NCBI GenBank assembly: GCA_014379275.1
Contig: JACMMA010000672.1
Coordinates: 1 to 22,802, forward strand
Reading direction: 5' to 3'
DNA: 22,802 bases
From: Armatimonadota bacterium
GTDB lineage: Bacteria > Armatimonadota > Armatimonadia > Armatimonadales > Armatimonadaceae
Under the pieces are notes generated by a model. The model saw nothing but the letters and a program-made list of their open reading frames with translations, was not told the origin of the DNA and made no database searches. Every line of letters starts with the position of its first letter. The stretch's first letter is position 1. A program made the translations under genes and the position numbers. Positions 14,582 to 21,924 of the stretch are shown in pieces.

Positions 14582-15889
14582 CTACTGTGGCAAGCGCGGA
14601 GCCGGACGAAACAGATCGCGGGTGTCCCCGTCCGCGTCATAAGCGCACTCCTCTTGGAGGGGGAGCGGTAAGGCGTTCCGTTCCACAAGCATATCGACAA
14701 GCCGGTTACGACAGAAAGAACACGCCAGTCGTTCGTAGCACGCGAGCAACAGCGGAACGGATGCGTGGGACGGATGAAATTTAATATAGCGGCGAATCCC
14801 CCGACAAATAAACTCAAAGTTCCAGTCGTCCCACTCCTCCCGCAAGACGTTCTCGATCCGCACGAGGTCCCCCTCGCCGGGATTTTTCGCCAGTAGTTCG
14901 ATGCCGTGAGGCATCCGCTCTTTCCGTGTCAGCAACTCCAACGCGGCGGTGCGGATGGAGGGGTGCGGCGTGTTTTCCAGCAGGCTGGTTGCCTGCCACG
15001 CGACCCGTTCATCGTCAGTCTGCCGAATGAGAGGTAGCACTCTTTCCGGATTCCAGGGGAAGACCTCATACGGGGACGTTCGCAGAATATCGAGGTAGCG
15101 GAGCTGTCGCGCCCGGTCGGTCTCGGCGGTGAGATCGAGAATCAAGCCCCATTTCACCGCCGGGTTCATGGATTTCATGCGCGGCTTCAGAACTTTTTTC
15201 TCCGGGGGGGCTTGGATATACGCCCGAACATCCGCGAGCGTGGGCGGCAGCATATTTTTTTTCTGCTTCTGTTTTCGTGTCGCCCGCGCCTCCTGCTTCA
15301 CGCGGACCTTGCGAACTTCATCCAAATAGCGTCGTCTCGCGGGGAGATTTGCCGCCGTCGCGTCCAGAGCCGCCACGCCTACGGACTCGCCGAGGTGCTC
15401 CGATAGGCTGTTCAGCAGACTGATTTCCGCGCGGCGTTCGTCGTACGGCGGCGGACGATGCCGGAGTTGTTCGGCGAGACGCCAGTAGCCCGCGACCCCG
15501 TCCATCGCGAAAATCTCCTCGCAAATATGGGAAAAGCCGTACGGTTCCTCGGAAATCGCCGCCGTGCCGTGGTAGATCGGCTCGCGCAGATCGCTGACCC
15601 CGTTTCGCGTGAGAAGGGCGGCGAGGCGGATCAGTTGCGTGCGGAACATCCCTTCCGGTTCACGGTCGGTGCCGAACGAGTCTAGTGCTTGGGCGGCGCG
15701 GTCGGCGTAGTACGATGGCTCCCCGGTCGCTTCCAGCACATCGAACAGATACGGCGAACGTTCGTCTTCGAGTTGGCTGTCGAATTGCCAGTATTCCGAG
15801 CACGCGCCCCAGACGACATCCCGGTACGGCGTCGTGTCGGGTTGCTCACGCAAAAACAGCACCGCGCGTCCCCGCCCGTGCTTCAACAT
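14582..15889 (-). CDS. HEAT-repeat-like hypothetical protein
   Basis: This 435-residue, highly charged, all-alpha protein lacks a signal peptide and membrane segments. The second half (about 240-420) reads as tandem helical hairpins, for example RQLRYLDILRTSPYE, RVLPLIRQTDDERVAWQATSLLE and HPSIRTAALELLTRKE, with the regular Leu/Ala spacing of HEAT or PBS-lyase-type repeats. A very basic patch, RVKQEARATRKQKQKKN, lies about residues 195-211 and could bind nucleic acid or be a linker. I do not know a named family. The start at 15889 lacks a good Shine-Dalgarno sequence. A nine-codon mini-ORF (15924-15895) with a TATAGA box just ahead ends 5 nt before it. It is divergent from the Nudix gene. Confidence 0.75.
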   Translation of the reverse strand: MLKHGRGRAVLFLREQPDTTPYRDVVWGACSEYWQFDSQLEDERSPYLFDVLEATGEPSYYADRAAQALDSFGTDREPEGMFRTQLIRLAALLTRNGVSDLREPIYHGTAAISEEPYGFSHICEEIFAMDGVAGYWRLAEQLRHRPPPYDERRAEISLLNSLSEHLGESVGVAALDATAANLPARRRYLDEVRKVRVKQEARATRKQKQKKNMLPPTLADVRAYIQAPPEKKVLKPRMKSMNPAVKWGLILDLTAETDRARQLRYLDILRTSPYEVFPWNPERVLPLIRQTDDERVAWQATSLLENTPHPSIRTAALELLTRKERMPHGIELLAKNPGEGDLVRIENVLREEWDDWNFEFICRGIRRYIKFHPSHASVPLLLACYERLACSFCRNRLVDMLVERNALPLPLQEECAYDADGDTRDLFRPAPRLPQ

Positions 15890-15957
15890 CGTTTCTAAGT
15901 CCAGAATCGTTCGCCCTCCGTCATTGCTCTGTATCTATATCGCCGCACCCGCGCCTT

Positions 15958-15986
15958 TTGGGAAACTAGTCCCCGCGCGATATACT
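15958..15986 (+). promoter_or_regulatory. sigma70-type promoter of the Nudix gene
   Basis: TTGGGA (15958-15963) and TATACT (15981-15986) are separated by 17 nt. Initiation near 15993 would give a leader of about 70 nt containing a small GGCGGG/CCCGCC hairpin and the GAGG ribosome-binding site for ATG 16063. Confidence 0.5.
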
Positions 15987-16062
15987 CAAACGCGCGGTTT
16001 GCGCCGGATCGACAACGCGGAGAAGGGCGGGGTGCTTCCCGCCTGGATGGAGGAACGCTTAC

Positions 16063-16566
16063 ATGCCCGCCGAAAAAAATTCGCACTGCTCCTACTGCGG
16101 CGAACCGTTCACCGACGCTACCTGGCCTCGCCAGTGCTCGCGGTGCGGAAACCGAAGTTATCTCAATCCATTGCCCGTCAGCGTCATTCTCCTGCCGGTC
16201 GGTGACAACGGACTATTACTCATCCGACGCTCCATCCCACCGCAGGAGGGTGCGCTGGCACTGCCCGGCGGCTTTATCGGCGTCGGCGAGTCGTGGCAGG
16301 AAGCCGGGGCGCGCGAGGTGCGTGAGGAAACGGGAATTGCCCTCGACCCGGCGGAGGTCCGGCTGTTCGATGTGCGGAGCGCGCCAGACGGTACTGTGCT
16401 CATTTTCGGGATCGCCGAACCGGGGCGTATCGAGGCGGATCTTCCTGTGTTCGTCGCTAATCACGAAACCAGCGAAATGTTGATAGCACGGGAACCTATG
16501 GAACTCGCCTTCCCCCTGCACACGCAAGTCGCCGAACGGTTTTGGCGGGAACGCACACGGCGATAA
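16063..16566 (+). CDS. Nudix hydrolase with N-terminal zinc ribbon
   Basis: This 167-residue cytoplasmic enzyme opens with a four-cysteine zinc ribbon, CSYC (Cys9, Cys12) and CSRC (Cys25, Cys28), as in NudC-like and ADP-ribose pyrophosphatase-related Nudix proteins. The complete Nudix box spans residues 70-92 (G-x5-E-x7-REVREETGI), with the catalytic Glu residues at 88-89 and Arg84 intact. It should cleave a nucleoside diphosphate linked to another moiety; the exact substrate is unclear. NudC proper is longer and carries the SQPWPFPxS motif, which is missing here, so it is not NudC. GAGG lies 9 nt before the ATG. trhO starts 37 nt downstream on the same strand but has its own -10 box. Confidence 0.92.
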   Translation: MPAEKNSHCSYCGEPFTDATWPRQCSRCGNRSYLNPLPVSVILLPVGDNGLLLIRRSIPPQEGALALPGGFIGVGESWQEAGAREVREETGIALDPAEVRLFDVRSAPDGTVLIFGIAEPGRIEADLPVFVANHETSEMLIAREPMELAFPLHTQVAERFWRERTRR

Positions 16567-16593
16567 ACACTCCCTATCGCGGCGGGATATAAT
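16564..16593 (+). promoter_or_regulatory. promoter of trhO (consensus -10)
   Basis: A perfect TATAAT (16588-16593) lies 10 nt before ATG 16604. A weak -35 candidate, TAAACA (16564-16569), is 18 nt upstream, overlapping the Nudix stop. No Shine-Dalgarno sequence is present, so the transcript is likely leaderless or nearly so. Confidence 0.5.
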
Positions 16594-16603
16594 CTCTTTA
16601 CTC

Positions 16604-17488
16604 ATGTTCACGGTAGCGGCCCTTTACAAATTCATACGAATCGAACCGGCACGTGTCGGTGTGTTGCGCGAAAGCATCTATGCTTTTTGCGCAGAGCGCA
16701 ACATACGAGGTCTGTTTCTGCTCGGCACCGAGGGGTGTAACGCGACGATGGCGGGGGCACCTGACGCGATGCAGGAACTGCTGGCGTTTCTCCGATCCCA
16801 GCCCGAGATCGGCGCACTTTCCCCGAAGATCAGCGACAGCGACTCGCAACCGTTCGACCGTCTGAAGGTAGAGGAACGCCAGGAGATCGTGACCCTGAAC
16901 CGCCCCGATATATTTCCGGAGCCGGGCGATAGCAACCACCTTTCTCCTGCGGAGTGGCACCAGACCCTGACATCGGGCGGCGATTTCCTTCTGCTCGACA
17001 CGCGCAACGCGTACGAGACCGAAGTCGGCGTGTTTCGCAACGCTATCGACCCGCAACTCGAACAATTTTCTGATTTCCCCGAGTTCGTTAAAACCCAGGA
17101 CATTCCGAAAGACAAAAAAATTCTGATGTACTGCACGGGCGGAATCCGTTGCGAGAAAGCCCTGGTTTACATGAATCGGGAAGGCTACCAGAACGTTTAC
17201 CAGTTGGACGGCGGCATCCTGAACTATCTGGAACAGTACCCGGACGGCGAGTTTGAAGGGGAATGTTTCGTATTCGACCGGCGGATAGCCGTGGACCGCG
17301 AACTCAAACCGACCCGCCAGTGGACGCTCTGCCCCCTTTGCGGGGACCCGGCGAAGGAGTCGGTCGTTTGCGGCAACTGTGGCAAGGAGGGCGTCATTTG
17401 CCGAAAATGCGCGTCGAACCCCCTGCTCCGCGTTTGCTCCCAGAACTGCGAATATCACTTCGCCCGCCTACCGAAATCCTGCCAATAG
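16604..17488 (+). CDS. trhO: tRNA uridine(34) hydroxylase TrhO (YceA), rhodanese family
   Basis: This 294-residue enzyme catalyses oxygen-dependent formation of 5-hydroxyuridine at the tRNA wobble position, the first step toward cmo5U/mo5U. The N-terminal ferredoxin-like domain includes GLFLLGTEGCNATMAG. The central rhodanese domain carries LLLDTRNAYETEVGVF and the active loop MYCTGGIRCEKA with Cys177. The C-terminus has eight cysteines arranged as a double zinc site (243, 246, 256, 259, 266, 269, 278 and 282), as in bacterial TrhO/YceA. All expected elements are present and length is normal. Its last 21 nt overlap the convergent GH99-like gene. Confidence 0.95.
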   Translation: MFTVAALYKFIRIEPARVGVLRESIYAFCAERNIRGLFLLGTEGCNATMAGAPDAMQELLAFLRSQPEIGALSPKISDSDSQPFDRLKVEERQEIVTLNRPDIFPEPGDSNHLSPAEWHQTLTSGGDFLLLDTRNAYETEVGVFRNAIDPQLEQFSDFPEFVKTQDIPKDKKILMYCTGGIRCEKALVYMNREGYQNVYQLDGGILNYLEQYPDGEFEGECFVFDRRIAVDRELKPTRQWTLCPLCGDPAKESVVCGNCGKEGVICRKCASNPLLRVCSQNCEYHFARLPKSCQ

Positions 17489-18691
17489 TTTCCGCGCCTT
17501 ATCCGTTCGTCCGGCGAAAAGGTGTGTGGCGATTGTGTCCAACTTCGCCGATGATGCCGGGGCGTTCTTGTACTTCTTCCGCAGTTGAAACAGGGTGACG
17601 GGGAGCGTCAGGTCCTGTGGCTTGTAAGCAAACTTCGGCTCGACGTGTTTTCGGCGGAGCCGTTGCGTCGTTTCCAGATCGCGGTACCCGTGCTCGATCG
17701 ACGGTTCGATTATCGTCCCCTCACCCCAATCGTTCCAGGTGACAAGTTGTATTACAGAAGCGCTGCTTTTCAGTGCCCGCTCCAATGTCTCCTCGTACAT
17801 CTTGCCGTTCTGGTCGTCGATATGCCCCCAGGACGGGTGAACCCCGGCTTGCGCGTAAATGTCGTCGAAGCGCGGGAAGGCAGCGGGAACGAAGGCGGCC
17901 CATGTTTTCGCCGTGCGATAGAAATGGTCCTGTTCTTCGATCGCCTTCGTCGTTCCCCCGGCGGGTTGGGGCCAGCCGAATCCCCCGACGGCGGGGGCGC
18001 GGCGGTCCGATTCAGTGAAGAAGTACGGCGCGGGGGTGATGCCGGAAAATATCCGGTCCCACTGCGCACCGGTGTAGTTCCCGCTCCCGAAGACCATGAA
18101 GAGCGGGCGTCCGGTCACGGAAAGATAGGCGGGGTCGTTGAACCAGTTGGAGCGCATCCACTGCAAAATCTGCCGCCCGTGCGCGACGGTGTCGTCGCCG
18201 GGGATGCGTTTGGCCGCGAGCAGTTTCGGCACTGTCTGGTCCTCGTACATGATCGCGTAGCGCAGTCCGGCTTTTTTGACGAAGCGGATCAGGTGTCGTG
18301 TGTTGCGATGGATCAGGCCGTAATCGAGAAAGTCATCGTTCCCGTACCAGTCGATGATGACGCCGTCTATCCCGGAGAGTTTCATGAGCAGGACATGGCA
18401 TTCCAGGGTGTCCGGGTCGTTCGAGTCATACAGGCCGATCAACGGTGTATACAGGGAAGCGGATTCCCGTTTCCCCTTCACGACGACATCCGGCTTGAAG
18501 TGGTTCATGGTCCAGTGCCAGCCCCATCTTTTGTTCGCCGGGTCTGCCTCGTACCACGGCATATAGTGGGCCATCAAGAAACGTTTAGACGGCGGGGGTA
18601 ATTCGGCGGCACCTGCCGATGCCATGCCCTGGCAGATCAGTACACTAATCCAGAAGAGTATCGCCGTTTTGTGACGCCAATGAGCTGACAT
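17468..18691 (-). CDS. secreted GH99/GH71-like glycoside hydrolase
   Basis: This 407-residue protein has a signal peptide (hydrophobic about 9-25, ending AGAAE). The mature part begins KRFLMAHYMPWYEAD, the characteristic first strand of GH71/GH99-like (beta/alpha)8 barrels. It continues with GIDGVIIDWYGN (about 107-118), LRYAIMYEDQT (about 143) and TWNDWGEGTIIEPS (318-331), in which the WGEG Glu is a probable catalytic or substrate-contacting acid. GH99 proper is endo-alpha-mannanase/mannosidase and GH71 is alpha-1,3-glucanase; this divergent member cannot be assigned a substrate. The C-terminal 50 residues are a basic helical tail. A minus-strand promoter lies immediately upstream, and its 3' end overlaps trhO by 21 nt. 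Confidence 0.87.
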   Translation of the reverse strand: MSAHWRHKTAILFWISVLICQGMASAGAAELPPPSKRFLMAHYMPWYEADPANKRWGWHWTMNHFKPDVVVKGKRESASLYTPLIGLYDSNDPDTLECHVLLMKLSGIDGVIIDWYGNDDFLDYGLIHRNTRHLIRFVKKAGLRYAIMYEDQTVPKLLAAKRIPGDDTVAHGRQILQWMRSNWFNDPAYLSVTGRPLFMVFGSGNYTGAQWDRIFSGITPAPYFFTESDRRAPAVGGFGWPQPAGGTTKAIEEQDHFYRTAKTWAAFVPAAFPRFDDIYAQAGVHPSWGHIDDQNGKMYEETLERALKSSASVIQLVTWNDWGEGTIIEPSIEHGYRDLETTQRLRRKHVEPKFAYKPQDLTLPVTLFQLRKKYKNAPASSAKLDTIATHLFAGRTDKARKLLAGFR

Positions 18692-18699
18692 TGCTGTAG

Positions 18700-18726
18700 C
18701 GTATAGCGCCCAAGAAACCTTGTCAA
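18700..18726 (-). promoter_or_regulatory. promoter of the GH99-like gene
   Basis: On the minus strand, TTGACA (18726-18721) precedes TATACG (18705-18700) by 15 nt. The -10 box ends 8 nt from ATG 18691, and no Shine-Dalgarno sequence is visible, so a leaderless start is implied. The short spacer weakens the call. Confidence 0.45.
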
Positions 18727-18751
18727 ATCAATATCATATATGCTGATTTTT

Positions 18752-18813
18752 GTTTCCTTTTTTGTCCTCCCGGACGGGGCCAACCTTACGTTGGATCGTT
18801 GGACCTGCGGTGC
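18752..18813 (+). repeat. REP-like repeat, left copy of a perfect inverted pair
   Basis: This 62-bp unit consists of a T-rich lead, hairpin GTCC-TCCC-GGAC, GGGG, hairpin CCAAC-CTTAC-GTTGG, a short spacer, and the tail ACCTGCGGTGC. It is the exact reverse complement of 18958-19019 and closely similar to the copy at 12591-12651. Confidence 0.9.
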
Positions 18814-18852
18814 GGGGTTACCGCTTTGTGAGCCGGGTTAGCCCCTTGCTGT

Positions 18853-18921
18853 TTTCCCGCGAATCCGTCGGTTCCAGGTTTTCACGGCGTGAAAACCTGT
18901 GACCGACGGATTCGCGGGAAA
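18853..18921. repeat. inner nested palindrome (20-bp and 11-bp stems)
   Basis: A second, unrelated inverted repeat sits between the two outer arms. Arms 18853-18872 and 18902-18921 match over 20 bp (TTTCCCGCGAATCCGTCGGT). Inside them, 18875-18885 and 18889-18899 form an 11-bp stem (CAGGTTTTCAC) around a GGC loop. The whole 18752-19019 block could extrude as a long cruciform. It contains no credible coding sequence. Confidence 0.88.
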
Positions 18922-18957
18922 GAACCAACCGACAACAAAGCACCAAACAAGAAACGA

Positions 18958-19019
18958 GCACCGCAGGTCCAACGATCCAACGTAAGGTTGGCCCCGTCCG
19001 GGAGGACAAAAAAGGAAAC
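18958..19019 (-). repeat. REP-like repeat, right copy of a perfect inverted pair
   Basis: This is the exact reverse complement of 18752-18813 over all 62 bases. Identity stops abruptly at both ends, which defines the unit boundaries. It lies upstream of the Gfo/Idh gene and 75 nt before that ATG, so any promoter for that gene must lie in or just after this element. Confidence 0.9.
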
Positions 19020-19094
19020 CGAATCGTCGTTGTGCAATAGTACGTGTATTAGCGGCGCCGCATTTCGAAGCCCCGCGCCGCGAAAGGACATCCA

Positions 19095-20426
19095 ATGCAG
19101 GACAGGAACGATAACAACTCCGGACGCCGCCGTTTCCTCACACGTTCGGTCGCCGGGTTAGCCGCCGTCGGCTTGCCCGAGTGGTTTGCGCGCGAAGAAG
19201 CATCTGCCGCCGTACAAAGCCCGCCACGCAAGCGGTTCGGGCCCAACGACCAGATCCAGGTCGGCGGCATCGGCATGGGCGGCAGTCGCGGCGGCTATCG
19301 CCAGGGTCTGGGTGACACGCGGGCAGCGTCGCGTCAGTCGGGTTGCAAAGTCGTCGCGGTCTGCGACGTGGACCGGGTACACCTCGACGAGTCGGTGAAA
19401 GAGTTCGGACCGGACACCAAAGGGTACACGTACTACCGCACCCTTCTGGAGCAGCCCGACATCGACGCCGTCGTGATCGGGTCGCCCGACCACTGGCATG
19501 CCACCATGGCGATAGACGCGATGAAGTCGGGAAAAGACGTGTACTGCGAGAAACCGTTAGCGTTGACCATCTACGAAGGGCGACAGATCGCCGACACCGC
19601 GCGCAAAGCGGGTGCGGTATTTCAGACCGGCTCTCAGCAGCGGTCCGATGGGCGGTTCCGGTTGGCGTGCGAACTGGTGCGTAACGGGCGGTTGGGCGAA
19701 ATAAAACGCGTCGAGGCGCGTCTCCCCGGCGCTCCCGCTGGCGGTCCGTTTCCGGTCGCCCTCGTTCCCGGTGACCTCAACTGGGATCTGTGGCTCGGCC
19801 CCGCTCCCAAAGTGGAGTACATCAAAGAGCGCACCCACGGATCGTTCCGCTACTGGCGCGAGTATTCCGGCGGCATGATGACCGACTGGGGCGCACACCA
19901 TTTAGATATTACGCAGTGGGCACTGGGCATGGACGATTCCGGTCCCGTGGCGGTCGAGGCGCAGGGAACGACTCCGACATATGAGCCGCATTCGTTCAAC
20001 GTTTCCACCGCTTTCGACGTTACCTACACCTACCCGAATGGCGTCACCGTGGTTGCCACCAACAAGGGCGAAAACGGGATCCGGTTCGAGGGCGAGACAG
20101 GCTGGCTTTTCGTCAGCCGGGATCGGATCGAGGCGAGTGACAAAGCGATCCTGGACGATCCCCTGCCGGAAAACGCCATCCGGTTATACAAATCGGACAA
20201 TCACATGGGGAATTTCATCGCGTGTGTGCGCGACCGCAAGGCACCGGTCTGCACGGCGGAGATCGGTCATCGCTCGGCGACGGTCTGCCATCTCGGCAAC
20301 ATCGCGCTACGGCTGCCGGGGAAACCACTACGATGGGACCCGAAACGCGAAACGTTCGTCGGCGAGAACCAGGGAGACGCGAACCCGCTCCGCCGAACGG
20401 CCATGCGGGAGCCGTGGGCGGTCTGA
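19095..20426 (+). CDS. Tat-exported Gfo/Idh/MocA-family oxidoreductase
   Basis: This 443-residue protein begins with a twin-arginine signal (GRRRFLTRSVAGLAAVG, arginines 11-13), so it is probably exported folded with its NAD(P) cofactor. The Rossmann part has IQVGGIGMGGSRGG, VVAVCDVD and AVVIGSPDHWH. The conserved CEKPLAL (151-157) and WGAHHLDITQWAL (265-277, with the catalytic-region histidines) identify the Gfo/Idh/MocA family, which oxidises or reduces sugars, inositols or related polyols. The secreted subtype is common in Planctomycetes and Armatimonadota. AAAGGA lies 7 nt before the ATG. The convergent amidase stop is only 4 nt beyond its own. The sugar substrate is unknown, and the GH99-like neighbour hints at polysaccharide use. 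Confidence 0.92.
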   Translation: MQDRNDNNSGRRRFLTRSVAGLAAVGLPEWFAREEASAAVQSPPRKRFGPNDQIQVGGIGMGGSRGGYRQGLGDTRAASRQSGCKVVAVCDVDRVHLDESVKEFGPDTKGYTYYRTLLEQPDIDAVVIGSPDHWHATMAIDAMKSGKDVYCEKPLALTIYEGRQIADTARKAGAVFQTGSQQRSDGRFRLACELVRNGRLGEIKRVEARLPGAPAGGPFPVALVPGDLNWDLWLGPAPKVEYIKERTHGSFRYWREYSGGMMTDWGAHHLDITQWALGMDDSGPVAVEAQGTTPTYEPHSFNVSTAFDVTYTYPNGVTVVATNKGENGIRFEGETGWLFVSRDRIEASDKAILDDPLPENAIRLYKSDNHMGNFIACVRDRKAPVCTAEIGHRSATVCHLGNIALRLPGKPLRWDPKRETFVGENQGDANPLRRTAMREPWAV

Positions 20427-20430
20427 GCAG

Positions 20431-21048
20431 CTATGGTCTCGCCAGCAAGCGCCGGAGCCGGAAAAAGTCGAAGCCGCGCGGATCGCTCTTGCGCCCTTCG
20501 GGCAGGGCGATAGCGCGGTGGGAGACGATACGTTCCGGAGGAATGCGGTAATGCTGCTCCGTACGCAGGCGACGGATGATAGCCGCGACCGCCTTATATT
20601 GACGGTCCGTGTACGGTTGAGATCCGTCGTTGCGGTTGACGATTTCGATGCCGACGCTGAAATCATTGACATTGGCACGTCGCCCCAGCCGCGACGTGCC
20701 CCCATGCCACGCCCGCTTTCCGAGCGGCACCATCTGTATTACTCTGCCGTCACGGGCGACGACGAAATGCGCGGAGACTTTGGAGCGGCGGTTGAGAAAG
20801 ATCCGCACGGCGTCGTCCGCCGTTTCCGTCACGGTCGCGTGAAGTACAACACAATCCACCGCCGAAAAAAAAGGGCGACTGTTATGGTTCGGGGAGTGAA
20901 TCGCGACATAACCATCCTCCATACGTGAAGCGTTCTGTTCCGAAACGTACGCGGCAGTACAAAGCAAGGCCATCAACGCGACAAATAACGGGAGCCACGG
21001 CGTATCCAGCTTCGGTTTTCTTTTTCTTCTTACGGGTGGAACTTTCAA
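20431..21048 (-). CDS. N-acetylmuramoyl-L-alanine amidase (amidase_2/AmpD fold), membrane-anchored
   Basis: This 205-residue protein has a basic N-terminus and one hydrophobic segment (about 18-35), likely a signal anchor. The amidase_2 domain follows: DCVVLHATVTET (zinc ligand His70), SAHFVVARDGRVIQMVP, AWHGGTS, VNDFSVGIEIVN (Glu135), IVSHRAI (His177) and SDPRGFD (Asp189). These are the full zinc and catalytic set for cleaving the lactyl-amide bond in peptidoglycan. The start is doubtful. This frame opens only at TTG 21048 without a ribosome-binding site, while ATG 21064, with AAAGGGGG 9 nt upstream, is in another frame. A one-base slip in the A-rich stretch 21012-21030 would join them. Confidence 0.88.
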   Translation of the reverse strand: MKVPPVRRKRKPKLDTPWLPLFVALMALLCTAAYVSEQNASRMEDGYVAIHSPNHNSRPFFSAVDCVVLHATVTETADDAVRIFLNRRSKVSAHFVVARDGRVIQMVPLGKRAWHGGTSRLGRRANVNDFSVGIEIVNRNDGSQPYTDRQYKAVAAIIRRLRTEQHYRIPPERIVSHRAIALPEGRKSDPRGFDFFRLRRLLARP

Positions 21049-21121
21049 ATGGCTTTGTTTTCATTACGTCAGACCCCCTTTGACGCGTGTGAGTTGCAGG
21101 GGCAGTGAGCGGGATATCAGC

Positions 21122-21148
21122 TTGCGAACTCATCCGCAACGGTATAAT
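21122..21148 (+). promoter_or_regulatory. promoter of the GNAT gene
   Basis: There is a perfect TATAAT (21143-21148) with a possible -35 TTGCGA (21122-21127) 15 nt upstream. A leader of about 60 nt would follow, ending in the strong AAGGAGG ribosome-binding site that selects the TTG start at 21214. Confidence 0.45.
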
Positions 21149-21213
21149 CGTGGAAACGGCGACCGCACGGAGCGGGTATCCCACCGGAAGCAAGCGGTAA
21201 GGAGGTAGCGAAG

Positions 21214-21837
21214 TTGCAAAAAGTTCAGGAAATAACTGGTGGTTTGGTCCCGGCACGTTCCGCGCCTGGCGATGCCGATACGCAGGATTTATTGACCGGT
21301 GTACGTCTCGAAAAGTGCAAGTTAACCCCGCCGGAAGCCGACTGTCTGCATGAGGAACTCAAGTCCACGCCCAACATTCTGGGCTACACGATCCCCGAGT
21401 TGTTGGGTTTTTCCGAAGTCCTCGTCGCAACAGCGAAGGGCGAAAACGGAAGCGAGGCATTCGCGGGGGCGTGTTTGTGCAAAGATTTACGGTGGAATTG
21501 GACAGAAATCTCGGTGGTCTATGTCCTCCCTGCGTTCCGTGGTCGCGGTATCAGCACCCAACTTTTTACAACCGCATTTGCCGGCGCGCGGGAGCGGAAA
21601 CGACACATCTTCACGCTCAGCCGCAGTCCGCAGGTGATCCACCTGATGGAGCGACTGGGCATGGAGACCAGTCGCTCGATGTGGAAGGCTCCCCTGGCGG
21701 TACATCTGGAAATGAACTGGCATATGATGAGTGCGTATCGCTGGCGCGAGGCTGGTCGGAAGATGAAAATGCGCAAAGACGACGGCTACGAATTTCTCGG
21801 CGGGGTGAAGCGGTACGAAAAAACCGGCAACATGTAG
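21214..21837 (+). CDS. GNAT-family N-acetyltransferase
   Basis: This encodes 207 residues with a GNAT core in the middle. Strands ATAKGENGSEAFAGACLCKD and WTEISVVYVLP precede the acetyl-CoA pyrophosphate loop PAFRGRGIS (106-114, matching R/Q-x-x-G-x-G/A). A helix then leads to FTLSRSPQVIHLMERLGM, the typical motif B. The C-terminal 50 residues are basic with a KMKMRKDDGYEFLGG stretch. It acetylates an unknown amine. TTG 21214 is the start because a textbook AAGGAGG lies 9 nt before it. The neighbours (amidase divergently, methyltransferase downstream) give no pathway hint. The methyltransferase gene has its own -10 box 75 nt after the stop. Confidence 0.85.
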   Translation: MQKVQEITGGLVPARSAPGDADTQDLLTGVRLEKCKLTPPEADCLHEELKSTPNILGYTIPELLGFSEVLVATAKGENGSEAFAGACLCKDLRWNWTEISVVYVLPAFRGRGISTQLFTTAFAGARERKRHIFTLSRSPQVIHLMERLGMETSRSMWKAPLAVHLEMNWHMMSAYRWREAGRKMKMRKDDGYEFLGGVKRYEKTGNM

Positions 21838-21912
21838 AAGCACATCCGTCCTTCATCTGTCGCCGCTAAAATCAGGCACGATTCGCCCGAACTGTAGACC
21901 GTTCGCAACGGG

Positions 21913-21918
21913 TATAAA
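21913..21918 (+). promoter_or_regulatory. -10 box of the methyltransferase gene
   Basis: TATAAA ends 6 nt before ATG 21925, and no Shine-Dalgarno sequence exists. Transcription should begin at or near the A of the start codon, giving a leaderless mRNA. No good -35 is seen at the usual spacing. Confidence 0.4.
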
Positions 21919-21924
21919 CACGCT

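Noticed and set aside
16598..17458. A 286-codon minus-strand frame opposite trhO
   Set aside because: The plus strand encodes a complete TrhO with catalytic and zinc cysteines; the antisense product resembles nothing.
17585..18601. A 338-codon plus-strand frame opposite the GH99-like gene
   Set aside because: Its low-complexity product has no recognisable motif, while the minus-strand frame has a signal peptide and barrel motifs.
18752..19019. CRISPR array or integron attC site
   Set aside because: There are only two copies, in inverted and not direct orientation, with no regular spacers and no cas or integrase gene. The attC core layout is absent.
18838..19095. Small minus-strand frames across the nested repeat
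   Set aside because: They translate the palindromes themselves, have no ribosome-binding site and change reading with each repeat arm.
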